Shown here: positions 27,488 through 36,398 of the stretch, one piece after another
Layout of the letters: each line of letters opens with the position of its first letter
Numbering within the stretch: position 1 is the first letter of the stretch
Assembly: GCF_900142605.1 (NCBI RefSeq)
Contig: NZ_FRBL01000005.1
Location: 372,001 to 436,000 of the forward strand
DNA from: Chitinophaga jiangningensis
GTDB lineage: Bacteria > Bacteroidota > Bacteroidia > Chitinophagales > Chitinophagaceae
Length of the DNA stretch: 64,000 nt
Direction of reading: 5' to 3'
The notes under the pieces: generated by a model
What the model was told of the DNA's origin: nothing
The model's database searches: none
The model's input: the letters and a program-made list of their open reading frames with translations, nothing else
Made by a program: the position numbers and the translations under genes

Positions 27488-29166
27488 AAGGAGCTGCCTT
27501 TTCCTTCTTCACTGCTGACCCCAATGCGCCCGCCCTGTGCTTCTATAAATTCTTTGGCGATGGCCAGTCCCAGGCCGCTGCCTTTGGCTCCGCTGGCACC
27601 TGGCACCTGGAAAAACCGGTCGAAAATCTTTTCGGTAAATGCTGCCGGAATACCTTTACCATGGTCAGTTACGCTGAAATGCACCATGGAATCATCCCCA
27701 GTTACCTGCAGGTGTATCTGCGCCTGCTCGGGGGAATAACGGATGGCATTCGTGAGGAAATTCACCAGTACCCAGGCCGTTTTTTCTACGTCTGCCAGCA
27801 CCGGCTGCAGGTCCGCAGCAATGTGTGTATCAATGGTAATATTGCGCTGCGCCGCCTGTTTCTGAACGGTATCCATGGCATACTGCACAATGCTGTTGGC
27901 CGCCACCGGTTGCGGTTGCAGCTGAATATTACCACTTTCTACCTGCGAGAGGTCCAACAATTCACTTACAATTTTGATCATGCGGCGGTTATCCTGTTTC
28001 AGGCTGTCTACCAGTTCCTTTTGCTCCTCCGAAAGCTGGCCTACACGCACGTCTTCGAGCAGTTTAAGACTGAAATCAGAAGAGGCTAACGGTGTTTTTA
28101 GTTCGTGTGAAATAGTGGCGATGAAATGTGTTTTAGCAAGGTCGTGTTCCTTAAAAGCAGTGATGTTTTTCAGGATGATAACAAATCCTATACGTTCATT
28201 TTCATGATTGATATTAGCCACTTCCTTTGTAAAAAAGGATTCCTTTCCTTCCACTACGATCTTGAGTGGCAGGGTATCCTGGCTGCCTACAAGGTATCTG
28301 AGCAGGTCGTTGTATTTACCGGCTTCTTCCGCGGAATGACCTATTAAGTCCTTTTCCTTCATGTTGAGCAGCTGTAGTGCCTCCGCATTGGCAAACAGGA
28401 TTACATTACTGTTATCGAACCCGATGGTAGCATCTTTCAGGCTGCTGATCACCGCTTCCGCGCGCTGCTTTTCAAACAAAATACGGGCGATGTTGCTATG
28501 CTCATATTCGTCGAGGCGTTGCGCCATGGTGTTAAACGCAGTGGCCAGCTCCCCGAATTCATCATCGGTTTTAAAATGAAGTCGCTTGCTGTATTGCTTA
28601 TTGGCAATGCCTTTGATCCCTTCGGTGAGTTCATGAATGGGGTTGGCAATGTAGCCGGGAAAATTGTATACAAAGGTTAAGCCTACGAGGAAACATACGC
28701 CACTGATGATAGCGATATACCATAACGCATGATCCGCAGCCTTTTTCACCGTTTCATTCTTTCCTACGATGGCATTCATGTTAAGGTCCATGATATCGTA
28801 AATGCCACGTTTAATGGCCGCTATATCAGCAGGGGAGTAGGCGGAATCTTTACTGATGCGGGCATATATAGAACTCACCTCTGATGTTGCATCTTTTTCG
28901 CCACGCTCGGTAACATTTGCCTGTTGTTTACGGAGATTGGCAGCGAAGATGTGCAGCGCTGAATCCCGGTGCTGTGGCAGACTTTCAAGCGCCACCAACA
29001 TATTTTTACTGTATTCGAGCGATTCGTAATTATCCTTTAGGATGATCTTAGCCTTTTCGTTTAGCCGGCTCAGGTAGTAGTATCCCAGCACGCTCACCAC
29101 CAGCAGCATGATGTATAGAAACAGCACCCCCAGGGTGATCTTCGTTTTGAGCCTGAACTTACTCAT
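27463..29166 (-). CDS. Sensor histidine kinase of the kdp operon (HAMP-PAS-HisKA-HATPase)
   Basis: 567 aa. TM1 is ~10-30, a periplasmic four-helix-like region follows (31-150), and TM2 is ~147-170. Then HAMP (PIHELTEGIKGIANKQYSKR), PAS (ATIGFDNSNVILFANAEAL), HisKA with H354 in TISHELKTPLA, and HATPase with the N, G1 and G2 boxes (FLTNAIRYSP, DHGKGIP, GSGLGLAIAKEF). Its start overlaps the stop of the KdpD sensor gene by 4 bp (ATGA), so the two are translationally coupled. Together they have the pieces of KdpD on two chains: the KdpD-N/USP part and the kinase. No kdpE response regulator follows; the next gene is on the opposite strand. Confidence 0.9.
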   Translation of the reverse strand: MSKFRLKTKITLGVLFLYIMLLVVSVLGYYYLSRLNEKAKIILKDNYESLEYSKNMLVALESLPQHRDSALHIFAANLRKQQANVTERGEKDATSEVSSIYARISKDSAYSPADIAAIKRGIYDIMDLNMNAIVGKNETVKKAADHALWYIAIISGVCFLVGLTFVYNFPGYIANPIHELTEGIKGIANKQYSKRLHFKTDDEFGELATAFNTMAQRLDEYEHSNIARILFEKQRAEAVISSLKDATIGFDNSNVILFANAEALQLLNMKEKDLIGHSAEEAGKYNDLLRYLVGSQDTLPLKIVVEGKESFFTKEVANINHENERIGFVIILKNITAFKEHDLAKTHFIATISHELKTPLASSDFSLKLLEDVRVGQLSEEQKELVDSLKQDNRRMIKIVSELLDLSQVESGNIQLQPQPVAANSIVQYAMDTVQKQAAQRNITIDTHIAADLQPVLADVEKTAWVLVNFLTNAIRYSPEQAQIHLQVTGDDSMVHFSVTDHGKGIPAAFTEKIFDRFFQVPGASGAKGSGLGLAIAKEFIEAQGGRIGVSSEEGKGSSFYFSLPRG

Positions 29167-30287
29167 GATAGTATTATGAGGTCTATGTCGTTGGAAGAAA
29201 GTGTTTTCAGCAGCTTGTTAAACATGCTTGTCTGCAAAATTATGCGAAACAGGCTGATATGTGGTTTGCCAATACAAACTGTGGTCACCTGCTTTTCCAA
29301 AGCCAATTTAATGATAGCCGTTGATATATCGGCACTATGTTCCTGTACTACTTCCGCACCCAGTTCTGTAGCCAGTTTGAGGTTATTGATCAGGTGTCGC
29401 TGCGCGGCCAGTGCTATCTTATCCGCACTTTCGCCGGGTGTTTGCACATAAACCACGTACCAGTCGGCATGATAATAGGCCGCCAGCCGGGCGGTTTTTC
29501 GGATCACCTTCCTGGCTACCTCCTCATTCGTGGATATGCAGGCCAGGAAGCTCTCATGGCGCATCTGCTGGCTACGCGGAATCTCCGTTTCCACCTTGCG
29601 CTCTACCTGTGTGGTAACTTCTTTGAGTGCCAGTTCCCTGAGCTGCAGGATTTTATCGGCCTGGAAAAAATTGCGCATCGCCGTCTCCACCTTGGACTGA
29701 TCGTAGATCTTACCTTCTTTCAGCCTGGTGATCAGCTCATCAGCGGTGAGGTCAATGTTGACCACTTCATTGGCCATCTGTAATATACTATCCGGGACAC
29801 GCTCCTGTACTTCTACGCCCGTGATAGATTTTACTTCCTGGTTAATGCTTTCAATATGCTGGATGTTAACAGCAGAAATCACGTTGATACCGGCATTCAG
29901 CAGTTCCACTACATCCTGCCATCGTTTTTCATTTTTAGAGCCTGGAATATTGGTATGCGCCAGTTCATCTACGATTACCCATTCCGGTGACAGCAGCAGG
30001 ATGGCGTTGAGGTCCATCTCTTCCAGCAGCTTGCCTTTATAAAATACCTGCTTCCGCGGGATCATGGGCAGGCCATCCAGCAGCGCATGCGTTTCTTTAC
30101 GGTTATGCGTTTCTATGTAGCCGATCTGTACATTGACATTGTTTCTGACCATGGCATGCGCTTCCTGCAACATGCGGTAAGTTTTACCTACACCGGCACT
30201 CATGCCGATGTAGATTTTAAACTTACCTCTGCCTGACTGGCCGGCCAGCTGCAGATAGCGCGCAACCGTGTGTTCTTTTGCTGTCAT
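29163..30287 (-). CDS. kdpD: KdpD N-terminal sensor domain plus USP domain, no kinase domain
   Basis: 374 aa, less than half the length of full KdpD (about 890 aa). Residues ~20-230 are the KdpD N-terminal ATPase-like domain, with Walker A GMSAGVGKTYRML (~28-40) and VIVDELAHTN as Walker B. Residues ~245-374 are the universal-stress-protein domain (FLACISTNEEVARKV to the C-terminus). The four-helix membrane unit, GAF and kinase domains are missing; the kinase is supplied by the next gene, overlapping by 4 bp. Cytosolic here, so it probably senses K+ or c-di-AMP and controls that kinase. It lies 9 bp after the porin gene. Confidence 0.88.
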   Translation of the reverse strand: MTAKEHTVARYLQLAGQSGRGKFKIYIGMSAGVGKTYRMLQEAHAMVRNNVNVQIGYIETHNRKETHALLDGLPMIPRKQVFYKGKLLEEMDLNAILLLSPEWVIVDELAHTNIPGSKNEKRWQDVVELLNAGINVISAVNIQHIESINQEVKSITGVEVQERVPDSILQMANEVVNIDLTADELITRLKEGKIYDQSKVETAMRNFFQADKILQLRELALKEVTTQVERKVETEIPRSQQMRHESFLACISTNEEVARKVIRKTARLAAYYHADWYVVYVQTPGESADKIALAAQRHLINNLKLATELGAEVVQEHSADISTAIIKLALEKQVTTVCIGKPHISLFRIILQTSMFNKLLKTLSSNDIDLIILS

Positions 30288-30296
30288 GCTGTTATA

Positions 30297-31364
30297 TTAA
30301 AACCATACCGCCAGGGAAGCAGTGATGGCTCCATTTGTATTAGCAGGTGTTTCCTGTTTTATAAACGTTTTATCTTTCCCGTTAAACAGGCGTCCTTCGA
30401 TGCGGAACATCACATTATTAACAGGCGTAAAATCTGCGTTCAGCGAAAATCCTGTTGTTTTAAAGCCATTGGGTGTACCGGTGGCGATGATAACCCCGTC
30501 TTTATCCGCGTAGTATTCTGCGCGGCCTGCGAGGGCAAATTTGGGTGTAAACGCATACCTGGCCACTACTATTGGACTGATCCAGCTGGAGTAATCGCCC
30601 GATCCTTTTTCCTTTTGTTGCAGGCCATAATCACAGCCGGCGGTGAAACTGAATTTATCCGTAACACTGAACGTACCATAAAGGTCGTTAAAGTAGCGCA
30701 TTTTACGTGTGGAGTCAGGTGTGTCACTGCCGATGTAGGTGCTCCAGTTCAGCAATACCTTTGAAGAGGGCTTAAATACGATCTGTGTACCAAAACTGGG
30801 GGTTTGATTGCCATCCACCTTTTTGATGCGCTGCCAGCCATTGAGATACATGGCGGCAAAGCTCCATTTATCGTTGGGTGCCCAGGTGGCCTTTACGCCG
30901 GCTTCGTAGTAAGGCGTATTTTCCGCCATAATGCTGCGGGTAAGCGTATAACAATCTTTTCCGATGGCGCTTTCGAAGCCGATATGGGAGGGCATGATAC
31001 CGGCATCAATCCACACCTGGCCTACACGTACACCGGCATTGGCTTCGTACACATACTGAAATATAGAAGGCTCCGCTGCCAGGTTGTACTGTGCATAGGT
31101 ACCCGTCATCAAACCAACGTTGGCGCGTACACGATCACTGCTGTAATTGGCCTTTACCATGGCCATGTTGATATTTAGCTCGTTGTGTTTGTTATAGCTG
31201 TACAAAAAGCCGGGAGCCTGGTGATTGGAAGGCTCCGCAAAATTATAGCTGTAATAAGCCTCCGCATAGCCGCTAAACGTTAGTGTGCCATTTTTTAGCG
31301 TATCCTGGGCATAGCTATGGAGTGTTGCAGCAAGGATGCCTGCAACCAGAATAGTTCTTTTCAT
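30297..31364 (-). CDS. Outer-membrane porin of the kdp operon
   Basis: 355 aa with a signal peptide (MKRTILVAGILAATLHSYAQ). Repeated amphipathic strands with aromatic girdles (FSGYAEAYYSYNF, VRANVGLMTGTYAQYN, WIDAGIMPSHIGFES) fit a 16-18 strand barrel of the putative beta-barrel porin-2/OmpL type. It lies between kdpC (6 bp) and kdpD (9 bp), so it is cotranscribed with the potassium pump. Inferred job: letting K+ or an osmolyte cross the outer membrane when uptake is induced. The C-terminus SLAVWF ends in the aromatic residue typical of BAM substrates. Confidence 0.85.
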   Translation of the reverse strand: MKRTILVAGILAATLHSYAQDTLKNGTLTFSGYAEAYYSYNFAEPSNHQAPGFLYSYNKHNELNINMAMVKANYSSDRVRANVGLMTGTYAQYNLAAEPSIFQYVYEANAGVRVGQVWIDAGIMPSHIGFESAIGKDCYTLTRSIMAENTPYYEAGVKATWAPNDKWSFAAMYLNGWQRIKKVDGNQTPSFGTQIVFKPSSKVLLNWSTYIGSDTPDSTRKMRYFNDLYGTFSVTDKFSFTAGCDYGLQQKEKGSGDYSSWISPIVVARYAFTPKFALAGRAEYYADKDGVIIATGTPNGFKTTGFSLNADFTPVNNVMFRIEGRLFNGKDKTFIKQETPANTNGAITASLAVWF

Positions 31365-31370
31365 GAGTAG

Positions 31371-31934
31371 TTATTTCAATTCGTCTAATGCTACATTGAG
31401 TTTCAGCACGTTTACCGTAGGGGTACCCAACATACCCAACACGGGTGGTTGCGTATTATCGGATACCAGCTGTTTTATTTTTTCGGGAGATATGGATCTT
31501 GCTTTTGCTACACGTGCTACCTGGATGTAAGCTGCGGCAGGGGACAAGTGCGGATCCAAACCGCTCGCAGATGCAGTAACCAGCTCGGCGGGGATCTCGG
31601 ATTTTTTCACTTCCGGGTTATGAGCGAGGAAGGTATCGATGCGCTCCTGTACAATCTTCAGATAGTCTTCATTGCCGGGGGCTTTGTTGGAACCACCGGA
31701 GCCGGCGGCGTTGTAATCCACGGCCGACGGGCGACTCCAGAAGTATTTATCTTCCGTGAATTTCTGCCCGATCTGTTCGTAGCCTACCACTTTACCATTA
31801 TGCGTCACCGTTACACCATCGCCTTCACCCGGAGCCATTTTAGCGATGCCTGCCAGCAGCAGCGGATAAATTCCGCCTAACAATACTACCAGCACTATTG
31901 TCAATTTTATAGAAGGCAAAAGATATTTTTTCAT
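31371..31934 (-). CDS. kdpC: Potassium-transporting ATPase subunit KdpC
   Basis: 187 aa with one N-terminal membrane helix (IKLTIVLVVLLGGIYPLLLAG) and a periplasmic domain. Family landmarks: YFWSRPSAVDYNAAGSGGSN and DPHLSPAAAYIQVARVAKAR. It binds the KdpA-KdpB pair and stabilises K+ and ATP binding. It lies 17 bp downstream of kdpB and 6 bp upstream of the porin. Confidence 0.95.
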   Translation of the reverse strand: MKKYLLPSIKLTIVLVVLLGGIYPLLLAGIAKMAPGEGDGVTVTHNGKVVGYEQIGQKFTEDKYFWSRPSAVDYNAAGSGGSNKAPGNEDYLKIVQERIDTFLAHNPEVKKSEIPAELVTASASGLDPHLSPAAAYIQVARVAKARSISPEKIKQLVSDNTQPPVLGMLGTPTVNVLKLNVALDELK

Positions 31935-31951
31935 GATTGGATGTTTAAGTA

Positions 31952-33985
31952 TTACATGAATAATGCAATGAGCATATCTATGATTTTGATCCCGATGAAT
32001 GGGGCGATAACGCCGCCCACACCGTAAATCAGCAGATTTCTGCGGAGCAGCGCGCTGGCGCCGATGGGCTTATAGGCCACCCCTCTCAATGCCAGCGGGA
32101 TCAGCAGCGGGATAATGATCGCATTGAAAATAACTGCGCTGAGAATAGCGGTTTCAGGGCTATGGAGCTTCATGATGTTAATGCCCTGTAAGGCCGGGAT
32201 AGAAGCCACAAACAGTGCCGGCACGATAGCGAAGTATTTGGCTACATCGTTAGCGATGGAGAAGGTGGTAAGTGTACCGCGGGTCATCAGCAATTGTTTA
32301 CCGATTTCCACGATTTCAATCAGCTTGGTAGGATCATTATCCAGGTCCACCATGTTACCAGCTTCTTTAGCGGCCTGTGTACCGGAGTTCATGGCTACGC
32401 CTACATCCGCCTGTGCCAGTGCTGGAGCGTCATTGGTACCGTCGCCCATCATGGCCACCAGGCGGCCTTCTGTTTGCTCCCGGCGGATGTAACTCATTTT
32501 ATCTTCCGGTTTGGCTTCGGCAATGAAGTCGTCCACACCTGCTTTGGTAGCGATGTACTTAGCGGTGAGTGGGTTATCGCCGGTTACCATCACAGTTTTT
32601 ACGCCCATTTTGCGGAGCCGCTCGAAGCGCTCGCTGATACCGGGCTTAATAATATCCTGCAATTCGATTACCCCTTGTACTTTACCGTTGAGTGCTACCA
32701 CCAGCGGGGTGCCACCATCTTTTGCAATCGCTTCCACACGGGTGGAAGTTTCTTTCGGAAAAGGGTTGCCTGCTCTTTCTGCCAGGTTGCGGATGGCATC
32801 AAAGGCGCCTTTACGAATCTTATTGCCATCAGGCAGGTCGATGCCACTGCTGCGGGTTTCAGCGGTGAATTTAATCAGCGTTCCGCCATTGGTATGGAGG
32901 GTGCTTACAATATCCTTCCCTGCCAGTTCTATGATGGATTTACCTTCCGGAGTTTCGTCGGAGAGAGAGCTAATGGCGCACAGACGAATAAAATCCAGTT
33001 CGTTAACACCAGGAGCAGGATAAAAGTTAGTCGCCTTACGATTACCAATAGTAATGGTACCGGTTTTATCCAACAGCAGCACATCTATGTCCCCGGCGGT
33101 TTCCACAGCTTTCCCTGATTTTGTGATTACATTGGCTCTCAATGCGCGGTCCATACCGGCAATACCGATGGCAGATAATAAACCACCAATCGTGGTAGGG
33201 ATCAGGCATACAAACAGCGAGATAAATGCCGCAATGGTGATAGGAGTATTGGCATAATCAGCAAAAGGCTTCAGCGTTACACACACGATGATGAACACGA
33301 TGGTGAAACTGGCCAGCAGGATGGTTAAGGCAATTTCATTCGGTGTTTTCTGGCGGCTGGCGCCTTCTACCAGGGCAATCATTTTATCGAGGAAGGACTC
33401 ACCGGGTTCAGTGCTTACCCTTACCTTAATATGGTCCGATAATACTTTGGTACCACCTACCACGCTGGATTTATCACCACCTGCTTCCCGGATTACCGGT
33501 GCACTTTCACCGGTAATGGCCGACTCGTCGATGCTGGCAAGCCCCTCTACAATTTCTCCATCTGCGGGGATAATATCTCCCGGATCACAAACAAAAACAT
33601 CACCTTTACGCAGCTGGGAAGAGGATACGAGCTGGATTTCATTACTTGAAATCTCTAATTTTTTAGCAGGCGTTTCTTCCCGGGTTTTACGCAGACTTTC
33701 TGCCTGTGCTTTACCCCTGGCTTCTGCAATAGCTTCTGCGAAGTTGGCAAACAACACCGTGAGAAAGAGTATAACGAATACGGCTATATTATAAGCTGCG
33801 CTGCCCTGGTCAGTATGATGTGTAAACAGCGCATATAAGGCTACAACCAGCATTACTGCGGTGCCTATTTCCACGGTGAACATCACCGGGTTCTTGATCA
33901 TCAGTTTAGGGTTCAGCTTCACGAAAGACTGTTTCAGGCTTTCCATAACCAGTTCTCTCGGAAACAGTTTATTATCTTTATTCAT
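31952..33985 (-). CDS. kdpB: Potassium-transporting ATPase, ATP-binding subunit KdpB
   Basis: 677 aa P-type ATPase with seven membrane segments. The phosphorylation site is VLLLDKTGTITIGNRKA (D about residue 305). TGESAPV marks the actuator (TGES) and MVTGDNPLTAKYIA and AMMGDGTNDAPAL the nucleotide- and P-domain hinge. It energises K+ uptake through KdpA by phosphorylation and dephosphorylation of the Asp. Spacing to kdpA is 20 bp and to kdpC 17 bp. Confidence 0.98.
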   Translation of the reverse strand: MNKDNKLFPRELVMESLKQSFVKLNPKLMIKNPVMFTVEIGTAVMLVVALYALFTHHTDQGSAAYNIAVFVILFLTVLFANFAEAIAEARGKAQAESLRKTREETPAKKLEISSNEIQLVSSSQLRKGDVFVCDPGDIIPADGEIVEGLASIDESAITGESAPVIREAGGDKSSVVGGTKVLSDHIKVRVSTEPGESFLDKMIALVEGASRQKTPNEIALTILLASFTIVFIIVCVTLKPFADYANTPITIAAFISLFVCLIPTTIGGLLSAIGIAGMDRALRANVITKSGKAVETAGDIDVLLLDKTGTITIGNRKATNFYPAPGVNELDFIRLCAISSLSDETPEGKSIIELAGKDIVSTLHTNGGTLIKFTAETRSSGIDLPDGNKIRKGAFDAIRNLAERAGNPFPKETSTRVEAIAKDGGTPLVVALNGKVQGVIELQDIIKPGISERFERLRKMGVKTVMVTGDNPLTAKYIATKAGVDDFIAEAKPEDKMSYIRREQTEGRLVAMMGDGTNDAPALAQADVGVAMNSGTQAAKEAGNMVDLDNDPTKLIEIVEIGKQLLMTRGTLTTFSIANDVAKYFAIVPALFVASIPALQGINIMKLHSPETAILSAVIFNAIIIPLLIPLALRGVAYKPIGASALLRRNLLIYGVGGVIAPFIGIKIIDMLIALFM

Positions 33986-34005
33986 CTCAAAATCTTATTT
34001 AGTAA

Positions 34006-35724
34006 TTATCTATAGAGAGAAAAATATTCCGCGATCGGGCCAAGTGCGAGTGCCGGGAAGTAAGACAAGGCATTCAGGATGACGATGACTGCGAACGTCA
34101 TGACGCCGAAGGTAACTGAGTCCGTGCGCAGCGTGCCGGCAGATTCCGGAATGTATTTTTTCTTCGCCATTAGTCCTGCAATGGCCACCGGTCCTATAAT
34201 CGGCAGATATCTCCCTAAAATCAATACAAACCCGGTGCTCACGTTCCAGAATACATTATTATCTCCCAAACCTTCATAACCAGAGCCGTTGTTAGCGTTG
34301 GCAGAAGTCACTTCATACAGCATTTCAGAAAACCCGTGATAGCCGGGGTTATTAAGCCATGCTCCCGGTTTCACTGCCCAGCTGGCATCCGGATGGTGTA
34401 CCAGCACATAGGCCGCCAGCGCAGTACCGGCAAGGATCAGGAAAGGAGAGAGCAGGGTAATCAGCGCGGCAATTTTTACTTCTCTTGCTTCCAGCTTGTG
34501 GCCCATGAATTCAGGGGTGCGGCCTACCATGAGGCCGGAGATAAATACCGCGATAATGATATAGATGTAGTAGTTAAGTATACCTACGCCACAGCCGCCG
34601 TACAGGCAGTTGAGCATCATACCCAGCAGCTGCATGAGGCCTGTCATTGGCATCATACTATCATGGAACCCGCAGATAGAACCGGTGGAGATAATGGTGG
34701 TAACGGTGCTCCAGTAGCCCGTACCCGCCGGACCAAAGCGAACCTCTTTACCTTCCATGGACCCTGTGAGTTGCTGGATGCCCATATGCGACAAGGCAGG
34801 GTTGCCGGCCATTTCCGCCTGCATAGTGGGTATAAGCAGGCATATCATCCCGATCGTCATAATCGCGAAGATGACGGTAGCAAATTTTCTGCGCTGTATA
34901 AACATGCCGAGTGCAAATACCATGGCGATAGGTATCACCACCTGCGCTACCATTTCTGTGATAAACCCAATATAGTTAGGATTCTCGAAGGGGTGGGCGG
35001 AGTTAGCGCCAAACCATCCGCCACCGTTGGTCCCAAGGTGTTTGATGGCGATGAAACCGGCAGCAGGGCCGCGTGAAACATTCACCGTGTCGCCCTGCAG
35101 TGTTACAATCGTATCCTTACCGGCGAAGCTGGCTGGGGAGCCGTTGAAGATGAGTATAACAGCAATGACTATACTCAGCGGCAGTAAAATGCGGGTGATG
35201 GTTTTGAGGAAGATTTCCCAGAAGTTACCAAGCTGGGTAACTGTTTTATCTTTAAAGGCTTTGAAAACCACTATCAGCGCGGCGATACCGGTGGCAGCGC
35301 TTACAAACTGCAGGAATGCCAGTACAAATAATTGTGTAAAATAGGTAACACCCGTTTCTCCTGAATAGTGTTGCAGGTTGCAGTTTACAAGGAAACTGAT
35401 GGCCGAGTTAAAGGCCAGGTCGGGCGACTGTCCAGGATTTCCATCCGGATTAAGCGGCAGTTTATCCTGGAACAGCAAGGCAAAAAAAGCATATACAAAC
35501 CAAACCAGGTTGATGGTAAGCAACGCTTTCATGTGTTGCTTCCAGTCCATTTCCTCCTTAGGATTGATACCGGATATTTTATAAAAGAGCTTTTCTATGG
35601 GCAGCAGGAAGTCTGACCAAACTTTATCTCCTCTGAAAACCTTAACAATATATCTCGCTAACGGCCAGGCAAGTAGTAATGTAAGTCCATAGGTGGCGAT
35701 CACGCCCAGAATTTCTGTGTTCAT
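34006..35724 (-). CDS. kdpA: Potassium-transporting ATPase, K+-binding channel subunit KdpA
   Basis: 572 aa with about 10 membrane helices. The selectivity-filter loops of the SKT-like fold are present: FNSAISFLVNCNLQHYSG, GTNGGGWFGANSAHP, ITSTGSICGFHD-like (ISTGSICGFHDSM) and TSANANNGSGYEGLG. KdpA forms the high-affinity K+ pore that hands ions to KdpB. The length is normal. It starts 7 bp after kdpF. Confidence 0.98.
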   Translation of the reverse strand: MNTEILGVIATYGLTLLLAWPLARYIVKVFRGDKVWSDFLLPIEKLFYKISGINPKEEMDWKQHMKALLTINLVWFVYAFFALLFQDKLPLNPDGNPGQSPDLAFNSAISFLVNCNLQHYSGETGVTYFTQLFVLAFLQFVSAATGIAALIVVFKAFKDKTVTQLGNFWEIFLKTITRILLPLSIVIAVILIFNGSPASFAGKDTIVTLQGDTVNVSRGPAAGFIAIKHLGTNGGGWFGANSAHPFENPNYIGFITEMVAQVVIPIAMVFALGMFIQRRKFATVIFAIMTIGMICLLIPTMQAEMAGNPALSHMGIQQLTGSMEGKEVRFGPAGTGYWSTVTTIISTGSICGFHDSMMPMTGLMQLLGMMLNCLYGGCGVGILNYYIYIIIAVFISGLMVGRTPEFMGHKLEAREVKIAALITLLSPFLILAGTALAAYVLVHHPDASWAVKPGAWLNNPGYHGFSEMLYEVTSANANNGSGYEGLGDNNVFWNVSTGFVLILGRYLPIIGPVAIAGLMAKKKYIPESAGTLRTDSVTFGVMTFAVIVILNALSYFPALALGPIAEYFSLYR

Positions 35725-35731
35725 TTTCCGT

Positions 35732-35818
35732 TTAGAATTTTTCAGGTTTCAGCAGTACATATATCATGTAGCAAAAAACCAAAATGGATAAGACAAAAAG
35801 TGCAGTCATCATGGTCAT
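35732..35818 (-). CDS. kdpF: KdpF small membrane subunit
   Basis: 28 aa (start ATG at 35818; an ATG two codons in, at 35812, is equally possible). Sequence pattern: a single helix (ALFVLSILVFCYMIYVLL) ending KPEKF, like the EAF/PEKF end of known KdpF. It stabilises the Kdp complex. The ATG overlaps the TGA of the upstream 27-aa ORF (ATGA), and kdpA starts 7 bp later. Confidence 0.9.
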   Translation of the reverse strand: MTMMTALFVLSILVFCYMIYVLLKPEKF

Positions 35819-35898
35819 ATATTTTCGAAGTAGTCTACAGATCTGAAGAAGATTACAAAGCAGGCGAGTCCTGCAACGACCAACATCAAAGTCAACAT
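35815..35898 (-). CDS. 27-aa membrane peptide upstream of kdpF
   Basis: ATG at 35898 to TGA at 35815. One hydrophobic helix (MLTLMLVVAGLACFVIFF) is followed by RSVDYFENI. The stop overlaps the kdpF start by 4 bp (ATGA), so it is probably translated as part of the kdp operon. It is similar in length and layout to KdpF but ends in DYFENI rather than PEKF, so it may be a second tiny Kdp accessory subunit. No homologue is known to me with confidence. A longer 74-codon frame extends upstream, but it overlaps the previous gene in another frame. Confidence 0.6.
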   Translation of the reverse strand: MLTLMLVVAGLACFVIFFRSVDYFENI

Positions 35899-35917
35899 AA
35901 TCGTAAGTTTTAGCGGT

Positions 35918-36259
35918 TTACACCCCTGCTGTTTGCAGGTGATGTGTTCTGATCCTGCGTAGGGTAGCCGGCAGCAGGTTTTTCGTATGGCATTGCAGCA
36001 TCGGGGATAACGCGTACACATATACGCTTTCGATGGCATTTTTCAACAGCGCGCTTCCGTTATGATACAGTACGGCGGCCATTGTAAAGCAACGTTTCAC
36101 TTCTGCGGTTTTTCCCAGTCGTATCATCTGGCTGGTGTAATCAGCAAAACTGTGTATCACCTTGCTTACTTTACCTCTCCCGTTGTGTTGCTCCATGGCA
36201 ACGGCCAGGCCTTGTATCTGCTGACCCAGCAACAGGGAGATTTTAGAATCTGGTAACAT
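35918..36259 (-). CDS. Conserved-looking unknown protein heading the kdp operon
   Basis: 113 aa from ATG at 36259 (in-frame ATG at 36316 would give 132 aa; the shorter form starts MLPDSKISLLLG and avoids an odd leader). It is soluble, helical and basic. Features: KISLLLGQQIQGLAVAMEQ, then VIHSFADYTSQMIRLGKTAEVKRCFTMAA, a run resembling a small helical-repeat or regulatory domain, then AIESVYVYALSPML. No signal peptide. It lies 19 bp upstream of the 27-aa ORF, so it probably belongs to the operon. I do not recognise the family; a regulatory role in Kdp expression is only a guess from position. Confidence 0.65.
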   Translation of the reverse strand: MLPDSKISLLLGQQIQGLAVAMEQHNGRGKVSKVIHSFADYTSQMIRLGKTAEVKRCFTMAAVLYHNGSALLKNAIESVYVYALSPMLQCHTKNLLPATLRRIRTHHLQTAGV

Positions 36260-36398
36260 GATAAATGATTTATGTACCAGGGTGTAAGCTATTGGAATGC
36301 CATAACAGCTGGCCACGCCTAATAACTGCTATAAAAGATTGATTAGCATCTACTTAAATTATTACACGTGATGGAGGAGCACTTGTGCCAACACCGGA

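Noticed and set aside
35815..36039. 74-codon frame overlapping the head of the kdp operon
   Set aside because: Only its last 27 codons are likely used; the rest runs through the 113-aa gene in another frame and is Cys/Arg-rich noise.
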